Shown: positions 52,190 through 60,485 of the stretch, one piece after another
Layout of the letters: each line of letters opens with the position of its first letter
Numbering within the stretch: position 1 is the stretch's first letter
Assembly (NCBI RefSeq): GCF_900187025.1
Contig: NZ_LT906478.1
Span: 1,038,001-1,102,000 of the forward strand
Direction: 5' to 3'
DNA: 64,000 nt
DNA from: Listeria ivanovii subsp. ivanovii
Lineage (GTDB): Bacteria > Bacillota > Bacilli > Lactobacillales > Listeriaceae
The notes under the pieces: generated by a model
The model's input: the letters and a program-made list of their open reading frames with translations, nothing else
What the model was told of the DNA's origin: nothing
Databases searched by the model: none
Made by a program: the position numbers and the translations under genes

Positions 52190-52324
52190 TAGAGTTCATT
52201 CCTTCCGGTAATGTAACTGATAGTCAAGAAAAATGTGCCATAGCCCCAGCAAACTAAGTGGTTGATATAGTTTATTTATTACTACGATTTTTAGAAAATA
52301 GTACTCTGCGAAGGAGGGGTAAAA

Positions 52325-53098
52325 ATGAAGACCAAGATGACTGAAATTCTATCTTTCATTTCAGAAGAAGCAGTTAGTAGAAAAATGACAAGTGAGGAAA
52401 TTGCTGTTCACTTTGGTTATGATAAACATCACTTTAGCCGGAAATTTAAAGAAATAAATGGATTCAGTGTTGTTGAATTACTCTCTAGTTTAAAAGTTGA
52501 AAAAGCGATTATTAAACTTGATGAAGACAAGAGAGTAATCGATCTACAAGAACATTCAGGTTTTGAAAGTAGTGGTAGTTTCACGAACACTTTTAAAAAA
52601 TATACAGGTAGTTCTCCTAAAAAGTACATGAATGAAATGAGTGAAATTTTTTTTGATGTTAAAAGTTTTGAAAAAGATGATAAGGATAAGTCGATAGCGC
52701 ATTTTGAAGAAAAGAATCATTCTTTTTGTACAGTAAATATTGAAGTACCGGATGGATTTGAAAAGGGAATCATATTTATTGGGATTTTCCGTACACTTAT
52801 ACCGAATCACATGCCTATATCTGGTTTAGCCAGTAAAAATTTAATAGGAAATAAATTGAAAAATATTCCAAGCGGAGACTATTATTTATTAGCTTGTGCG
52901 ATAAGCTGTTCCAATAATATTCTATCTTACTTTAACTTAGGCAATAGTTTAAGGGGGAAAGAAGATGGAAGGTTATCTTTTCCAAAATGTTCTGGCAATA
53001 GTTACACGATTAAGCTGAGAGAACCAATACCAGAAGACCCACCAATATTAGTTAATGTGGGGAAACTTTTAATCTCTTACTTAAAAAACACAATCTAG
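52325..53098 (+). CDS. AraC-family transcriptional regulator
   Basis: The 257-residue protein has two N-terminal helix-turn-helix motifs (about 1-100): TSEEIAVHFGYDKHHFSRKFKE and, after a linker, LQEHSGFESSGSFTNTFKKY with GSSPKKYM. The C-terminal domain of about 150 residues is not recognised and may be a ligand-sensing domain. AAGGAGGGG before the ATG is strong. The VOC-fold gene follows 64 bases downstream and may be a target. Confidence 0.85.
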   Translation: MKTKMTEILSFISEEAVSRKMTSEEIAVHFGYDKHHFSRKFKEINGFSVVELLSSLKVEKAIIKLDEDKRVIDLQEHSGFESSGSFTNTFKKYTGSSPKKYMNEMSEIFFDVKSFEKDDKDKSIAHFEEKNHSFCTVNIEVPDGFEKGIIFIGIFRTLIPNHMPISGLASKNLIGNKLKNIPSGDYYLLACAISCSNNILSYFNLGNSLRGKEDGRLSFPKCSGNSYTIKLREPIPEDPPILVNVGKLLISYLKNTI

Positions 53099-53162
53099 AA
53101 TAAGATTATTTAACCTTGAAATGATAAAATAATTGTAAGTTAATGAAATGGAGGAAATGCTT

Positions 53163-53519
53163 ATGAGTTTAAATGTAAAGAGTATCACTGTTGGTCTACC
53201 AGTAAGTAATTTGGAGGAATCTGCAAGTTGGTATGAAAAACTTCTTATGAGTGATGAGAAACTTATTCCTGTTGAAGGAGTTATTGAATATCTAATTGGT
53301 TCAGTTTGGATTCAACTGTTCGAAGAAAAAATTAATGCTTCAGAGAACATTTTACGTTTAGAAGTGGAAGATTTAGAAACAGAATTTGAACGTTTAAAAA
53401 CACTTGGAGTAATAGTTGACGAGGTGATAGAGGATGTACCAGGTGTCATTCGATACTTTGATTTCTCTGATCTAGATGGCAATAAGTTATCGCTCTATTG
53501 GTTATACGCTCAAGAATAG
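53163..53519 (+). CDS. Glyoxalase/bleomycin-resistance (VOC) family protein
   Basis: The 118-residue protein has the VOC fold (ITVGLPVSNLEESASWYEKL at the start and GVIRYFDFSDLDGNKLSLYW at the end). VOC members bind metal and act in glyoxal, fosfomycin or toxin resistance, or only bind ligands. The ATG at 53163 has GGAGG upstream; the in-frame ATG at 53148 overlaps that site. Followed by a terminator. Confidence 0.85.
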   Translation: MSLNVKSITVGLPVSNLEESASWYEKLLMSDEKLIPVEGVIEYLIGSVWIQLFEEKINASENILRLEVEDLETEFERLKTLGVIVDEVIEDVPGVIRYFDFSDLDGNKLSLYWLYAQE

Positions 53520-53544
53520 ATTTAAACGGTGCTTATATAATTCT

Positions 53545-53574
53545 AAAACGACGGATAAATGATTCGTCGTTTTT
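53545..53574 (+). terminator. Intrinsic terminator
   Basis: AAAACGACG / CGTCGTTTT stem with T run, after the VOC gene. Confidence 0.85.
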
Positions 53575-54020
53575 AAATGCTAGAAATAATGTTTAAGTGG
53601 AGTAAAATATAATTTTGACATGATTCTTTCTGTTGCCCAGTTAGACAGAATGGGAATAGTTGTTGGAAATTCTCAAATCCTTATTTATTAAGGGGATGGG
53701 ATTTTTTATGAAGAGTTTGAAGCGCATGCACAGTAAATGCACACTTTTAAGCATAATTGCTATATATTGATTTTTAGGAGGATTGAATGATAGGGCTCCT
53801 TTTAGATTTTTAATAACGAGTGCACTTTCACCTATACCAACTAACAAGAAGTCATGGCGACGTATATGCATTTGCTAACCTAGAAAAATGAGTAATAGCA
53901 TAACTTATTGCATATTTGTCTAGTATAAGTTTATCATTTTTAATGAAAATACTAAAAAACAATGCGTCAGAGAAAAATAATTCTCGAGTATTGCTTTTTC
54001 GTGTAGATAAAAGACAAAAG
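53575..54020. other. Intergenic region, nothing convincing
   Basis: About 445 A/T-rich bases. A minus-strand frame of 76 codons (53641-53871) and a plus-strand 20-codon ORF (ATG near 53708) both lack good ribosome sites and recognisable homology. I see no reliable gene. Confidence 0.4.
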
Positions 54021-54167
54021 CTATTTCCTACCAGAGGATTCTTCTTTTCGACTTTTTTCAGCCTCTAATAAAAGAAACTCTTTTGCTTCTTCTTTTCCCA
54101 AAACACTGGCTATCGCTTCTGAAAACGTTTTAAAATGTCGTATCATAAAATCTTTGTCTTCAATCAT
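54021..54167 (-). CDS. Small hypothetical protein (48 aa)
   Basis: A 48-residue ORF (MIEDKDFMIRHFKTFSEAIA at its start) with a well-spaced GGAGATG ribosome site. It is acidic then highly charged at the end (EAEKSRKEESSGRK) and looks helical. I do not recognise it. It may be intact or the start of a larger lost gene, since the region around it is decayed. Confidence 0.5.
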   Translation of the reverse strand: MIEDKDFMIRHFKTFSEAIASVLGKEEAKEFLLLEAEKSRKEESSGRK

Positions 54168-54230
54168 ATAAAGACATCTCCAATTTTGAGATTAAACTAT
54201 CAAATTTCCATTTAGCTTATAAATACTTTG

Positions 54231-54526
54231 TTATTCTTTTAAATTAATCGACTGTCTCCATCCAGGAGCAAATATACCAACACCCTCACCGTCATAAAAT
54301 ATTTTAATATAAATTTGTAATCTCAAAAAACTTATCTTCAAAAGCTTTTTTCTGAGGTTTAGAAGGGCAACCCAAAATGTGGGTTGAGTGACTTAGCCAA
54401 TCGCCAAGTTCCTTCAATTCCGAAAAATCATCAAGTTCAATTGGCTCTATTTTTATGAATCGTACTTGATAAACTTTAGGTATGAAAAAATTATCAATTT
54501 TTTGCTGTTTTCTTTAATCTTGCCAT
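54231..54526 (-). pseudogene. Frameshifted small gene, function unknown
   Basis: An ATG at 54526 with AGGAGG at good spacing opens a frame that stops after ten codons. A neighbouring frame then gives VYQVRFIKIEPIELDDFSEL with LGDWLSHSTHILGCPSKPQK, and after a T-run a third frame gives IYIKIFYDGEGVGIFAPGWR and QSINLKE before TAA. Joined, this is a protein of roughly 97 residues broken by two frameshifts in A or T runs. I do not recognise the family. Confidence 0.6.
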
Positions 54527-54699
54527 TTGTAATTCCTCCTTGATTTTTGATGGATTATTATTTCACTTTTCTAGCAATTATATTTGTGAATGATATAATA
54601 AATCTGAAAGTATGGACTCTCAATAACATCAAAAGAGAGGAAGCGGAAAATTAAAACGGGAACGACAACATAAGTCAAGACACAAATGACTGGTGCGGA

Positions 54700-56016
54700 T
54701 TGAGTCGAATTGACATCGCAGAATTAAGCGGGTTTCTACATAATTTGAAAAACAGTAATGATGAAGCAAGATTTATGCTCAAAAAAGTACAAGCGGCGGC
54801 GCAGGATTATGCAGATGATAATAGTTTAAAAGGGCAAGCAATCAAAACATCGCAAACCTATTTTGAACAAACCTATTCCGTCATTTGCAAAAGCCTTTTC
54901 GAAGCACTAAATGAAAGCGAAGATAGACTGGAGCAATATATTTGTGATTTCAAAGACCAAGTAGATGCTTCACCAAATGCGCGAATTGATGCAGAACTAC
55001 TACAAGAAGCAATGCACCGACTTGCCGAAATTAAACGGAAACAAGAAGACTTGCTACAAAGAATGGCCGCTTCTACAGGAACTTTATATGAAGGTAGATA
55101 ACAAACACTCCGAACGCAATTCACAGATGCACTAGAACAAGAAAATATACTGGAACGCTATATTTCTTTCGAACAAAGTCACAGCAATTTTTTTGATTCA
55201 TTTGCTGAACTTGTCTATCGAACGCGACAGGCAGAGCGAGAAATAGCTGATAACATCACGTTTGATAGCGAAACAGGTAGCTATCATTTAGAAAAATTTG
55301 ATGCAGCCAAACTCCAAACACTACAAAAAATATTATCTAAAAAGAAACAATATAACTTTGATGACTACCAAATAACGTGAGGTGGAACGACACCAATGTT
55401 ATGGAAAGATGGTAAAATAGATGCAGCGGCAAGTATTGCTTATAAAGAAGCGATGTTAAGTGGGAAATTAGCTACAGAACCTAATCAAGCAACTCAAAGT
55501 GCAGAACTAATAGAAGTGGCAATAGCTTCGATTAAAAAAGGTGAAGATTCAATCACTGGACAAGAAATAAGCAAATCTCAAAGCCTTAGCATGCTGGTTG
55601 GAATGACTTTCATATATGCAGGTGGAGGTTATAAAGACAAGAAACTTACAATTCCCAAAAGACTTTTAGAAGAATTGAAAAATCGCAATAGAGTTAAAAA
55701 TTTTTTAAATAAAAAACTATTAAATGAGCTGGCAGCTAGTGGAGTTAAACATAATCCTAAAGATATTATTATGATAACTAAAAATACTGATGGCAAGTCT
55801 GGTTTAAAACATATAATAGATGGACATGCAGTTGATTTTGACGCGAGGGGAATACAAGATATACCTAGTTTCTTGAATGAAACTTTAAAAATGAACCCTA
55901 TAAAAACAGGTATTGGTAAAAATGGCCCATATGCAAATTATCAGATTAATGGTGAAAAGTATAGAGTGGCTTATGGTACGAATGGTTTTATTGTTTCTTT
56001 TTATCCAATAGATTAA
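54700..56016 (+). pseudogene. LXG-domain polymorphic toxin, interrupted by two in-frame stops
   Basis: One reading frame of 438 codons encodes an LXG protein. It starts at TTG 54700 (MSRIDIAELSGFLHNLKNSN) and includes helical heptad regions to about residue 225. Its own variable tail starts near residue 230 (MLWKDGKIDAAASIAYKEA). The frame is cut by TAA at 55099-55101 (just after LYEGR) and TGA at 55378-55380. LXG proteins are secreted by the type VII (Esx) system and kill or inhibit rivals. The tail (GLKHIIDGHAVDF ... YRVAYGTNGFIVSFYPID) looks like a small nuclease-type domain, possibly of the BECR fold; that is inference. An immunity-like gene follows 13 bases after the stop. Confidence 0.85.
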
Positions 56017-56032
56017 ACAAAGGAGATATATG

Positions 56033-56437
56033 ATGTTATATAAATTACTTTCAATAAATGAATCTGATGCAACTCGAACTTTAAGATTAGAAAGCACAAA
56101 AACAAAAACAATAGATACTTGTTTTGATGATTCCGCGCTAGTAAGTTTAACTAATAATTTTGATTTTATGGAAATTGGAAAAGAATACGATTGTAAAATT
56201 AAGTTATTTGGCAAACTAATAGAAAAAAGAAATGAAAAAAGTGTTGATTGTATTATTTTAGAAGAGAATATAAAAGTCGGTAATTGCGTATTTGTCGAGA
56301 TAAAAGTTAATGCTGACATATATTATATATATCAAGAAAAAGTAGAAGATTACTTAGAAAAGAAAAATTTTATATTTGAATTTAGTAGAAAGGACTTAAT
56401 TCAGGTGGATGATGTTATACATGAAGATTTACAATAA
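56033..56437 (+). CDS. Immunity-like protein for the preceding toxin tail
   Basis: The 134-residue protein is acidic and soluble (TRTLRLESTKTKTIDTCFDD; KVGNCVFVEIKVNADIYYIY). No family recognised. Its position immediately after the toxin tail, behind AAAGGAG, is the usual place of a cognate immunity gene. ATG codons at 56030 and 56033 are both possible; the second is better spaced. Confidence 0.6.
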   Translation: MLYKLLSINESDATRTLRLESTKTKTIDTCFDDSALVSLTNNFDFMEIGKEYDCKIKLFGKLIEKRNEKSVDCIILEENIKVGNCVFVEIKVNADIYYIYQEKVEDYLEKKNFIFEFSRKDLIQVDDVIHEDLQ

Positions 56438-56514
56438 TACCAATTTTAACTAATAGGTTGACTAAAAATAATAATCTGAAGTTTAGTAGTTACAATAAAA
56501 AGTTGGTGAAATTA

Positions 56515-56943
56515 ATGGATTTTAAACACGCAGTACAAAATAGTTTTGCAGATATAATTAAAGAATATCAATTTAACTTAATTAAAATAAATGAAGATGA
56601 AATCATGTTATTGAACCCTGATTACGCTCTGACTATTTGGAGAAGTAGAGAAGGAATTGATATTTATTACCTGTTTCTTCACAACTTAGAAAAAGTGAAA
56701 ATAACCAATTTCTTATTTTCAAATTATGAAAAAGATTTGTTAGCCAATATAACTTCTGCAAATAATTTGACCGATAAAATTTCTAATAACTTACTTATTC
56801 ATGCGAGAGGTTTAAGTAAATATTTCCCTGAATTATTATCTGGTCAAAATGATTGGGTAGAGAAGTTTAATGAGAATAAGTTTTATAATGAGCCGAGAGT
56901 TATTAACACCGATGAGCATGCGGCATATCACAAACAGTTATGA
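56515..56943 (+). CDS. Immunity-like protein, paralogue of 59596-60012
   Basis: The protein has about 142 residues counted from the ATG at 56515 (MDFKHAVQNSFADIIKEYQF); a longer frame from TTG 56458 is possible. It aligns with the gene at 59596: MDF at the start, the middle DYAL...GIDIYYLF block and the HARGLSKYFPELLSGQ region. That repeated pattern next to toxin tails points to an immunity family. Its cognate toxin is not next to it, so a toxin cassette may have been lost. Confidence 0.6.
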   Translation: MDFKHAVQNSFADIIKEYQFNLIKINEDEIMLLNPDYALTIWRSREGIDIYYLFLHNLEKVKITNFLFSNYEKDLLANITSANNLTDKISNNLLIHARGLSKYFPELLSGQNDWVEKFNENKFYNEPRVINTDEHAAYHKQL

Positions 56944-56998
56944 TAGATTATTTGCAAAACAGCTTTTTATTTCACAAATAATAATGTAAAATGAAATT

Positions 56999-57235
56999 AT
57001 GGGAGATTCAAATACGAAAGAAGAAAAGAAAATCAATCATACACAAAAGGGTAAAATTGATTTCATTTTCTTTATGTTTATGATTTAAAACCTTTAACAA
57101 TTCAAAAAACATCATGGGATTTTTCATTGTGTTACTTTTCGCACACCGTTATATTTTCCTAATACTTGCAATCTTGCTCGGTGGGGAAAAGAAAACGCTG
57201 CATGTATCCAATAAACTATCTTAAATGACAGCATG
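56999..57235 (+). pseudogene. Remnant of a small membrane protein gene
   Basis: An ATG at 56999 starts a short frame (MGDSNTKEEKKINHTQKGKI, then DFIFFMFMI) that stops near 57089. A second frame then gives NIMGFFIVLLFAHRYIFLIL followed by AILLGGEKKTLHVSNKLS. Together they look like one small membrane protein broken by indels. No family assigned. Confidence 0.4.
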
Positions 57236-57251
57236 AAAAGGAGATCATCAA

Positions 57252-57755
57252 ATAAGTACTACAGAAGAAGAATTTGAAGAACAGGTTTCGGAGTTATTTA
57301 TTAACTATCTAGAAAAATGCACGCCTGAAGAGATACATCAAGTGGTTGTAGAATGGAATTTTGATAATCCTAAGAAACCGATTTATTGGATTGCCAATTC
57401 GCCGAAAACGGATAAAGGGACGGTGTTAATGTTATTTTGGTTAATGGAGCCAGACTTTGCTTATCAATTTGAAACGAGAGAAGAAATGCTTGAAAAAAGC
57501 AGTTGGTATGTGGAAGATTTTGATATTGTTACTGTTTTGGAAGAAAAGTACTTAGCTGAGTTCTATCAAAATCAAGTCTATGGTTACGCACCACCAGCCG
57601 AGTTTCAAGAGGAGGAAATGAAAAGAGCGATTGCGAGCGAAATGTTTGTTCTTTTGAAAGGGCTAGAAGTTTCTGAGTCGGCGGAATGGGAAGATGGTTT
57701 TCCTCCTGAATTGCAAGAACGGTATAATGAACTAGCTGAATCAGTGGAAGAATAA
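57252..57755 (+). CDS. DUF4274-containing protein with an ATA in place of the start codon
   Basis: The coding frame begins ISTTEEEFEEQVSELFINYL behind a perfect AAAGGAG, but the codon in start position is ATA (57252-57254). The next standard start in frame is GTG at 57342, inside the conserved domain. The 168-residue product has the DUF4274 core (EIHQVVVEWNFDN ... YWIANSPKTDKGTVLMLFW). DUF4274 proteins are often found in toxin-immunity clusters. Either the gene uses ATA poorly or it lost its start by point mutation. A terminator follows. Confidence 0.7.
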   Translation: MSTTEEEFEEQVSELFINYLEKCTPEEIHQVVVEWNFDNPKKPIYWIANSPKTDKGTVLMLFWLMEPDFAYQFETREEMLEKSSWYVEDFDIVTVLEEKYLAEFYQNQVYGYAPPAEFQEEEMKRAIASEMFVLLKGLEVSESAEWEDGFPPELQERYNELAESVEE

Positions 57756-57786
57756 TCTTGATTCGGTATTATTCAAAAAGGAATTT

Positions 57787-57825
57787 AAAGTCGAAAATCT
57801 TTTAGATAGGTTTTCGACTTTTTTA
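57787..57825 (+). terminator. Intrinsic terminator
   Basis: AAAGTCGAAAA / TTTTCGACTTT stem followed by T run after the DUF4274 gene. Confidence 0.88.
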
Positions 57826-57869
57826 TTATTGTTGTTTTGAAAATATTAAAGCAGATTAGGAGGAATAGC

Positions 57870-58172
57870 ATGAAATCACAGCAGACCTTTATGGTGGAGG
57901 TTACCTTTTATTCTAATGCAAGAAAAATGGTTCCGGAAGCGGGGTATCGGCCTCATTTTGTGATGGAGTTGGATGAGGAACAGGAATATTTAGGTATTGA
58001 AATTTATGATATAGAAGTGGATGCCCTTGATTTGACGGGGTATGCAATGTGTTCTTTTTGTTATGAACAAGAGGGCGTAGGTTATAGTAAGATTCAGCCA
58101 AATAGGCCTTTTATGGTTATGGAGGGCGCGAGTATTGTTGGAAGAGGAACGGTAGTGTCTTTTAATTTGTAA
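57870..58172 (+). CDS. Free-standing protein resembling EF-Tu domain 3
   Basis: The 100-residue protein shows the beta-barrel pattern of the third domain of elongation factor Tu: an opening FMVEVTFYSNARKMVPEAGY with RPHF (EF-Tu has a similar GYRPQF), and an ending PNRPFMVMEGASIVGRGTVV (EF-Tu FAIREGGRTVGAGVV). There is no GTPase domain. The middle is acidic (ELDEEQEYLGIEIYDIEVDA). Function unknown; in a toxin-immunity setting it might act as a decoy or immunity factor. ATG at 57870 behind AGGAGG. Confidence 0.72.
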   Translation: MKSQQTFMVEVTFYSNARKMVPEAGYRPHFVMELDEEQEYLGIEIYDIEVDALDLTGYAMCSFCYEQEGVGYSKIQPNRPFMVMEGASIVGRGTVVSFNL

Positions 58173-58198
58173 CTAGCAATTGTTAAATGAAAGTTAAA

Positions 58199-58226
58199 TT
58201 GATTTATGTATTTTACACAGTATAAT
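58199..58226 (+). promoter_or_regulatory. Candidate sigma-A promoter
   Basis: TTGATT (58199-58204), 16-bp spacer, TATAAT (58221-58226). It may serve the immunity-like pseudogene starting at 58355. Confidence 0.5.
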
Positions 58227-58354
58227 AAACTATAAGAAGAGGCTTTTCGATGTAGATAGCATATATTAGTGGAAAGTAGTGAATTTATACATAATAAAGC
58301 CATTGAACGAAAAATTAGAGGATAACTAGTATACACAATTACTGAGGAGGAAAA

Positions 58355-58798
58355 ATGTTGATTCCATCATATTTGTAAAGCACAGCTAAAGAGATAAGTA
58401 TTAATGATTTTCTTAATGTAGAAATTGGAACAACAAGTAACGAGGAAACTTTTGAGATTTTATATTGCGGAACGCTTAAAGAAATAGAAGGCGATCAGTT
58501 AATTACTGGAGAAGCATACGAAATCCCATTAAAAATTATAACGAAAAGCACTTTATCTGGGAAAGAAATTTTACTTTATGATGCCGCATATTACGGGTAT
58601 GATAATATGTTTTGTGATGAGTTTGAGGCAGAGGCTACGCAAAATAGAGAATTAAAAAAATATCCTATAAATAATTTATCTAATATTCGTTTATCTATAG
58701 GAATTGGCATTGATTATGAAACGAAGAAAGAAGAATATGAATTTGATGAAAATGGTCATGTAGTTTTAATTGATGATAGGCATATTAAATGCTTCTAA
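58355..58798 (+). pseudogene. Immunity-like gene with an early in-frame stop
   Basis: ATG behind GAGGAGG opens MLIPSYL, then TAA at 58376-58378. The same frame continues for 140 codons (STAKEISINDFLNVEIGTTS ... GHVVLIDDRHIKCF) to a TAA at 58796-58798. The product is acidic and soluble like other island immunity candidates. One base change explains the stop. Confidence 0.6.
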
Positions 58799-58802
58799 TT
58801 TT

Positions 58803-59589
58803 GAAGATCTTGTGGATTTATATGCCTCACAAAAAGCAATAGATGACAAAGTAAAGGCCATGGAAGATATCGGAATGCTACCCTATATTCCAGAGGGGAA
58901 CCGTGCGGATATGTTACTACTGATGGTAAACTAAATACAGAAGCTACTTTGGATTTGGTTAATCAACAGATGATTTATTGGCAAAATGAGACAGTATGCG
59001 AGAATTATTCGGTGTTGGGGCATTTTATCGAGCAGTGTATGGACTAGATGCGGTGACTGCTGAAAGGATTAGTGGAGGACAAAGATTATTAGATGGTTCA
59101 ACTGTATTTTTACAGTATGCTGGAGCTTTTGAGATAAGTGCTTTTTATGCAGAATTTGGGCAAGTAAGAAAACTCGATTATTTACCGACATCAGGCGTAA
59201 AGTTAAAAACGAGTCCTTGGGAGACTACGACGGTTTTAGGTACTTATAAAGATGATACAAAAAATATTTTTGCAGAAATAGGAAATGTCAAATCAACTGA
59301 TTTTAGTATGAAAAAAACTCGGTTTAATTTATTGAATATTCCTGATGAGTTGTATCAGACACCTACCCAATTTTGGAATGAGTATAATAGGCCTTGGTTA
59401 GATAAAGCTATTGCAAGAGATGATGATATTATTATTACAACAAAGCCTATAGAAAAAAATCTATATAGAACAAACCGAGAGACAGGATTAAGAGAGTTAA
59501 CTGGGTTTGGAAAAGAATACAATTATTTGCTTGGGCATGGTTATAAGTATGATGCAAAAAACTCTAAAATGATTAAAAAACAGGAGTGA
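58803..59589 (+). pseudogene. Orphan polymorphic-toxin tail, frameshifted
   Basis: The first part reads DLYASQKAIDDKVKAMEDIG, then after one shift TTDGKLNTEATLDLVNQQMI, and after another shift (near 58990) the open frame from 58996 (MRELFGVGAFYRAVYGLDAV ... KIRK-rich end). The segment has PTSGVKLKTSPWETTTVLGT and TPTQFWNEYNRPWLDKAIAR, which match the tail of Listeria LXG toxins as I know them. No LXG domain precedes it, so it is a displaced C-terminal cassette. The immunity-like gene starts 6 bases after its stop. Confidence 0.72.
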
Positions 59590-59595
59590 TATAAC

Positions 59596-60012
59596 TTGGA
59601 TTTTTATAAAGAAGTAAAACAAATTTTTACCAACTATGAACAAAAATTTGGATTAAAGTTAATGGAAATAGATGAACACGAAGTCGCTTTCATCGGAAGT
59701 GATTATGCACTTGGAATGGGATGGAGTTTAGCTGGAATTGATTTACATTATTTCCAGCTAATTAATTCAACTCTTTGTAAATTTAGTTTGGACGAATTAT
59801 TAGATTTAAAATTAACACAGTGAGAAAGAGTGGGCATCGTTCCAAGCAAAACAATATATGAAAAAATAATCAATGAATTAATAATTTGTGAAAGAGGTAT
59901 AGGTAACCACTTTCAAGAAATGTTAAAAGGTAATTCTCTTAGTTGCTTAAGTGATAAAGAATTTGTTACTGTAGCAGAAAAAAGTATTGAAGAGGAGCTA
60001 ATATCAAAGTAA
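59596..60012 (+). pseudogene. Immunity-like gene interrupted by an in-frame TGA
   Basis: TTG start at 59596 behind ACAGGAG. The frame reads MDFYKEVKQIFTNYEQKFGL, reaches TGA at 59821-59823, and continues in frame (IVPSKTIYEKIINELIICER, RGIGNHFQEML) to a stop at 60010-60012. It is a paralogue of the gene at 56515. Position right after the orphan toxin tail suggests it was that toxin's immunity gene. Confidence 0.65.
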
Positions 60013-60037
60013 TATTTAAAGTAGGGAGATTACTAAA

Positions 60038-60484
60038 ATGAGCTATCAAGCGCTTTTAGAAACGGAATTTGGTGATTTTGAAATAATTCGCCACGAAGAG
60101 CAAAATAACGAATATCAAGGAATGGTGATTCAAACTACAAAAGATGGTAGTACTATCCGGACGCGTTTAGCGAAAAAAACAGCCAAAAAAGAAGGATATT
60201 TTGTCGCTTTTTGGGAGAAAAATGATCAAAATACGAATGTCGCTTTTGCTGAGAAAAATAGTCCGGATTTTTTATGTATGGTTGTTATTGATAATGATTT
60301 ACAAGGGCTATTTGTTATACCGAAGCAAATTTTAGGCGAAAAAGGTATTTTAAGCAGAGCGGGGAGAAAAGGGAAAATGGCTGCTAGATTTTATCCTGCC
60401 TGGTGCCAAAATTTAAATAAAACGGCGCAGAAAACACAATCCTGGCAATTAGCTTTTTTCAAAACGATTAAATTGGAGGACTAA
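60038..60484 (+). CDS. MepB family protein
   Basis: The 148-residue protein matches MepB (named from the S. aureus mepRAB locus): central RTRLAKKTAKKEGYFVAFWE, then LFVIPKQILGEKGILSRAGR and the end ARFYPAWCQNLNKTAQKTQS. Function is unclear; the fold suggests DNA or small-molecule binding. GTAGGGAG before the ATG. The DUF4303 gene follows with a 1-base gap, so they are co-transcribed. Confidence 0.8.
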   Translation: MSYQALLETEFGDFEIIRHEEQNNEYQGMVIQTTKDGSTIRTRLAKKTAKKEGYFVAFWEKNDQNTNVAFAEKNSPDFLCMVVIDNDLQGLFVIPKQILGEKGILSRAGRKGKMAARFYPAWCQNLNKTAQKTQSWQLAFFKTIKLED

Positions 60485-60485
60485 A

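Noticed and set aside
53641-53871. 76-codon minus-strand frame
   Set aside because: No ribosome site, no recognised motif, and the opposite strand has an equally weak small ORF; not supportable as a gene.
54700-60012. Recoding of stop codons across the toxin island
   Set aside because: Both TAA and TGA appear, frameshifts and a lost start occur in the same region, and core genes use normal stops; decay is the simpler explanation.
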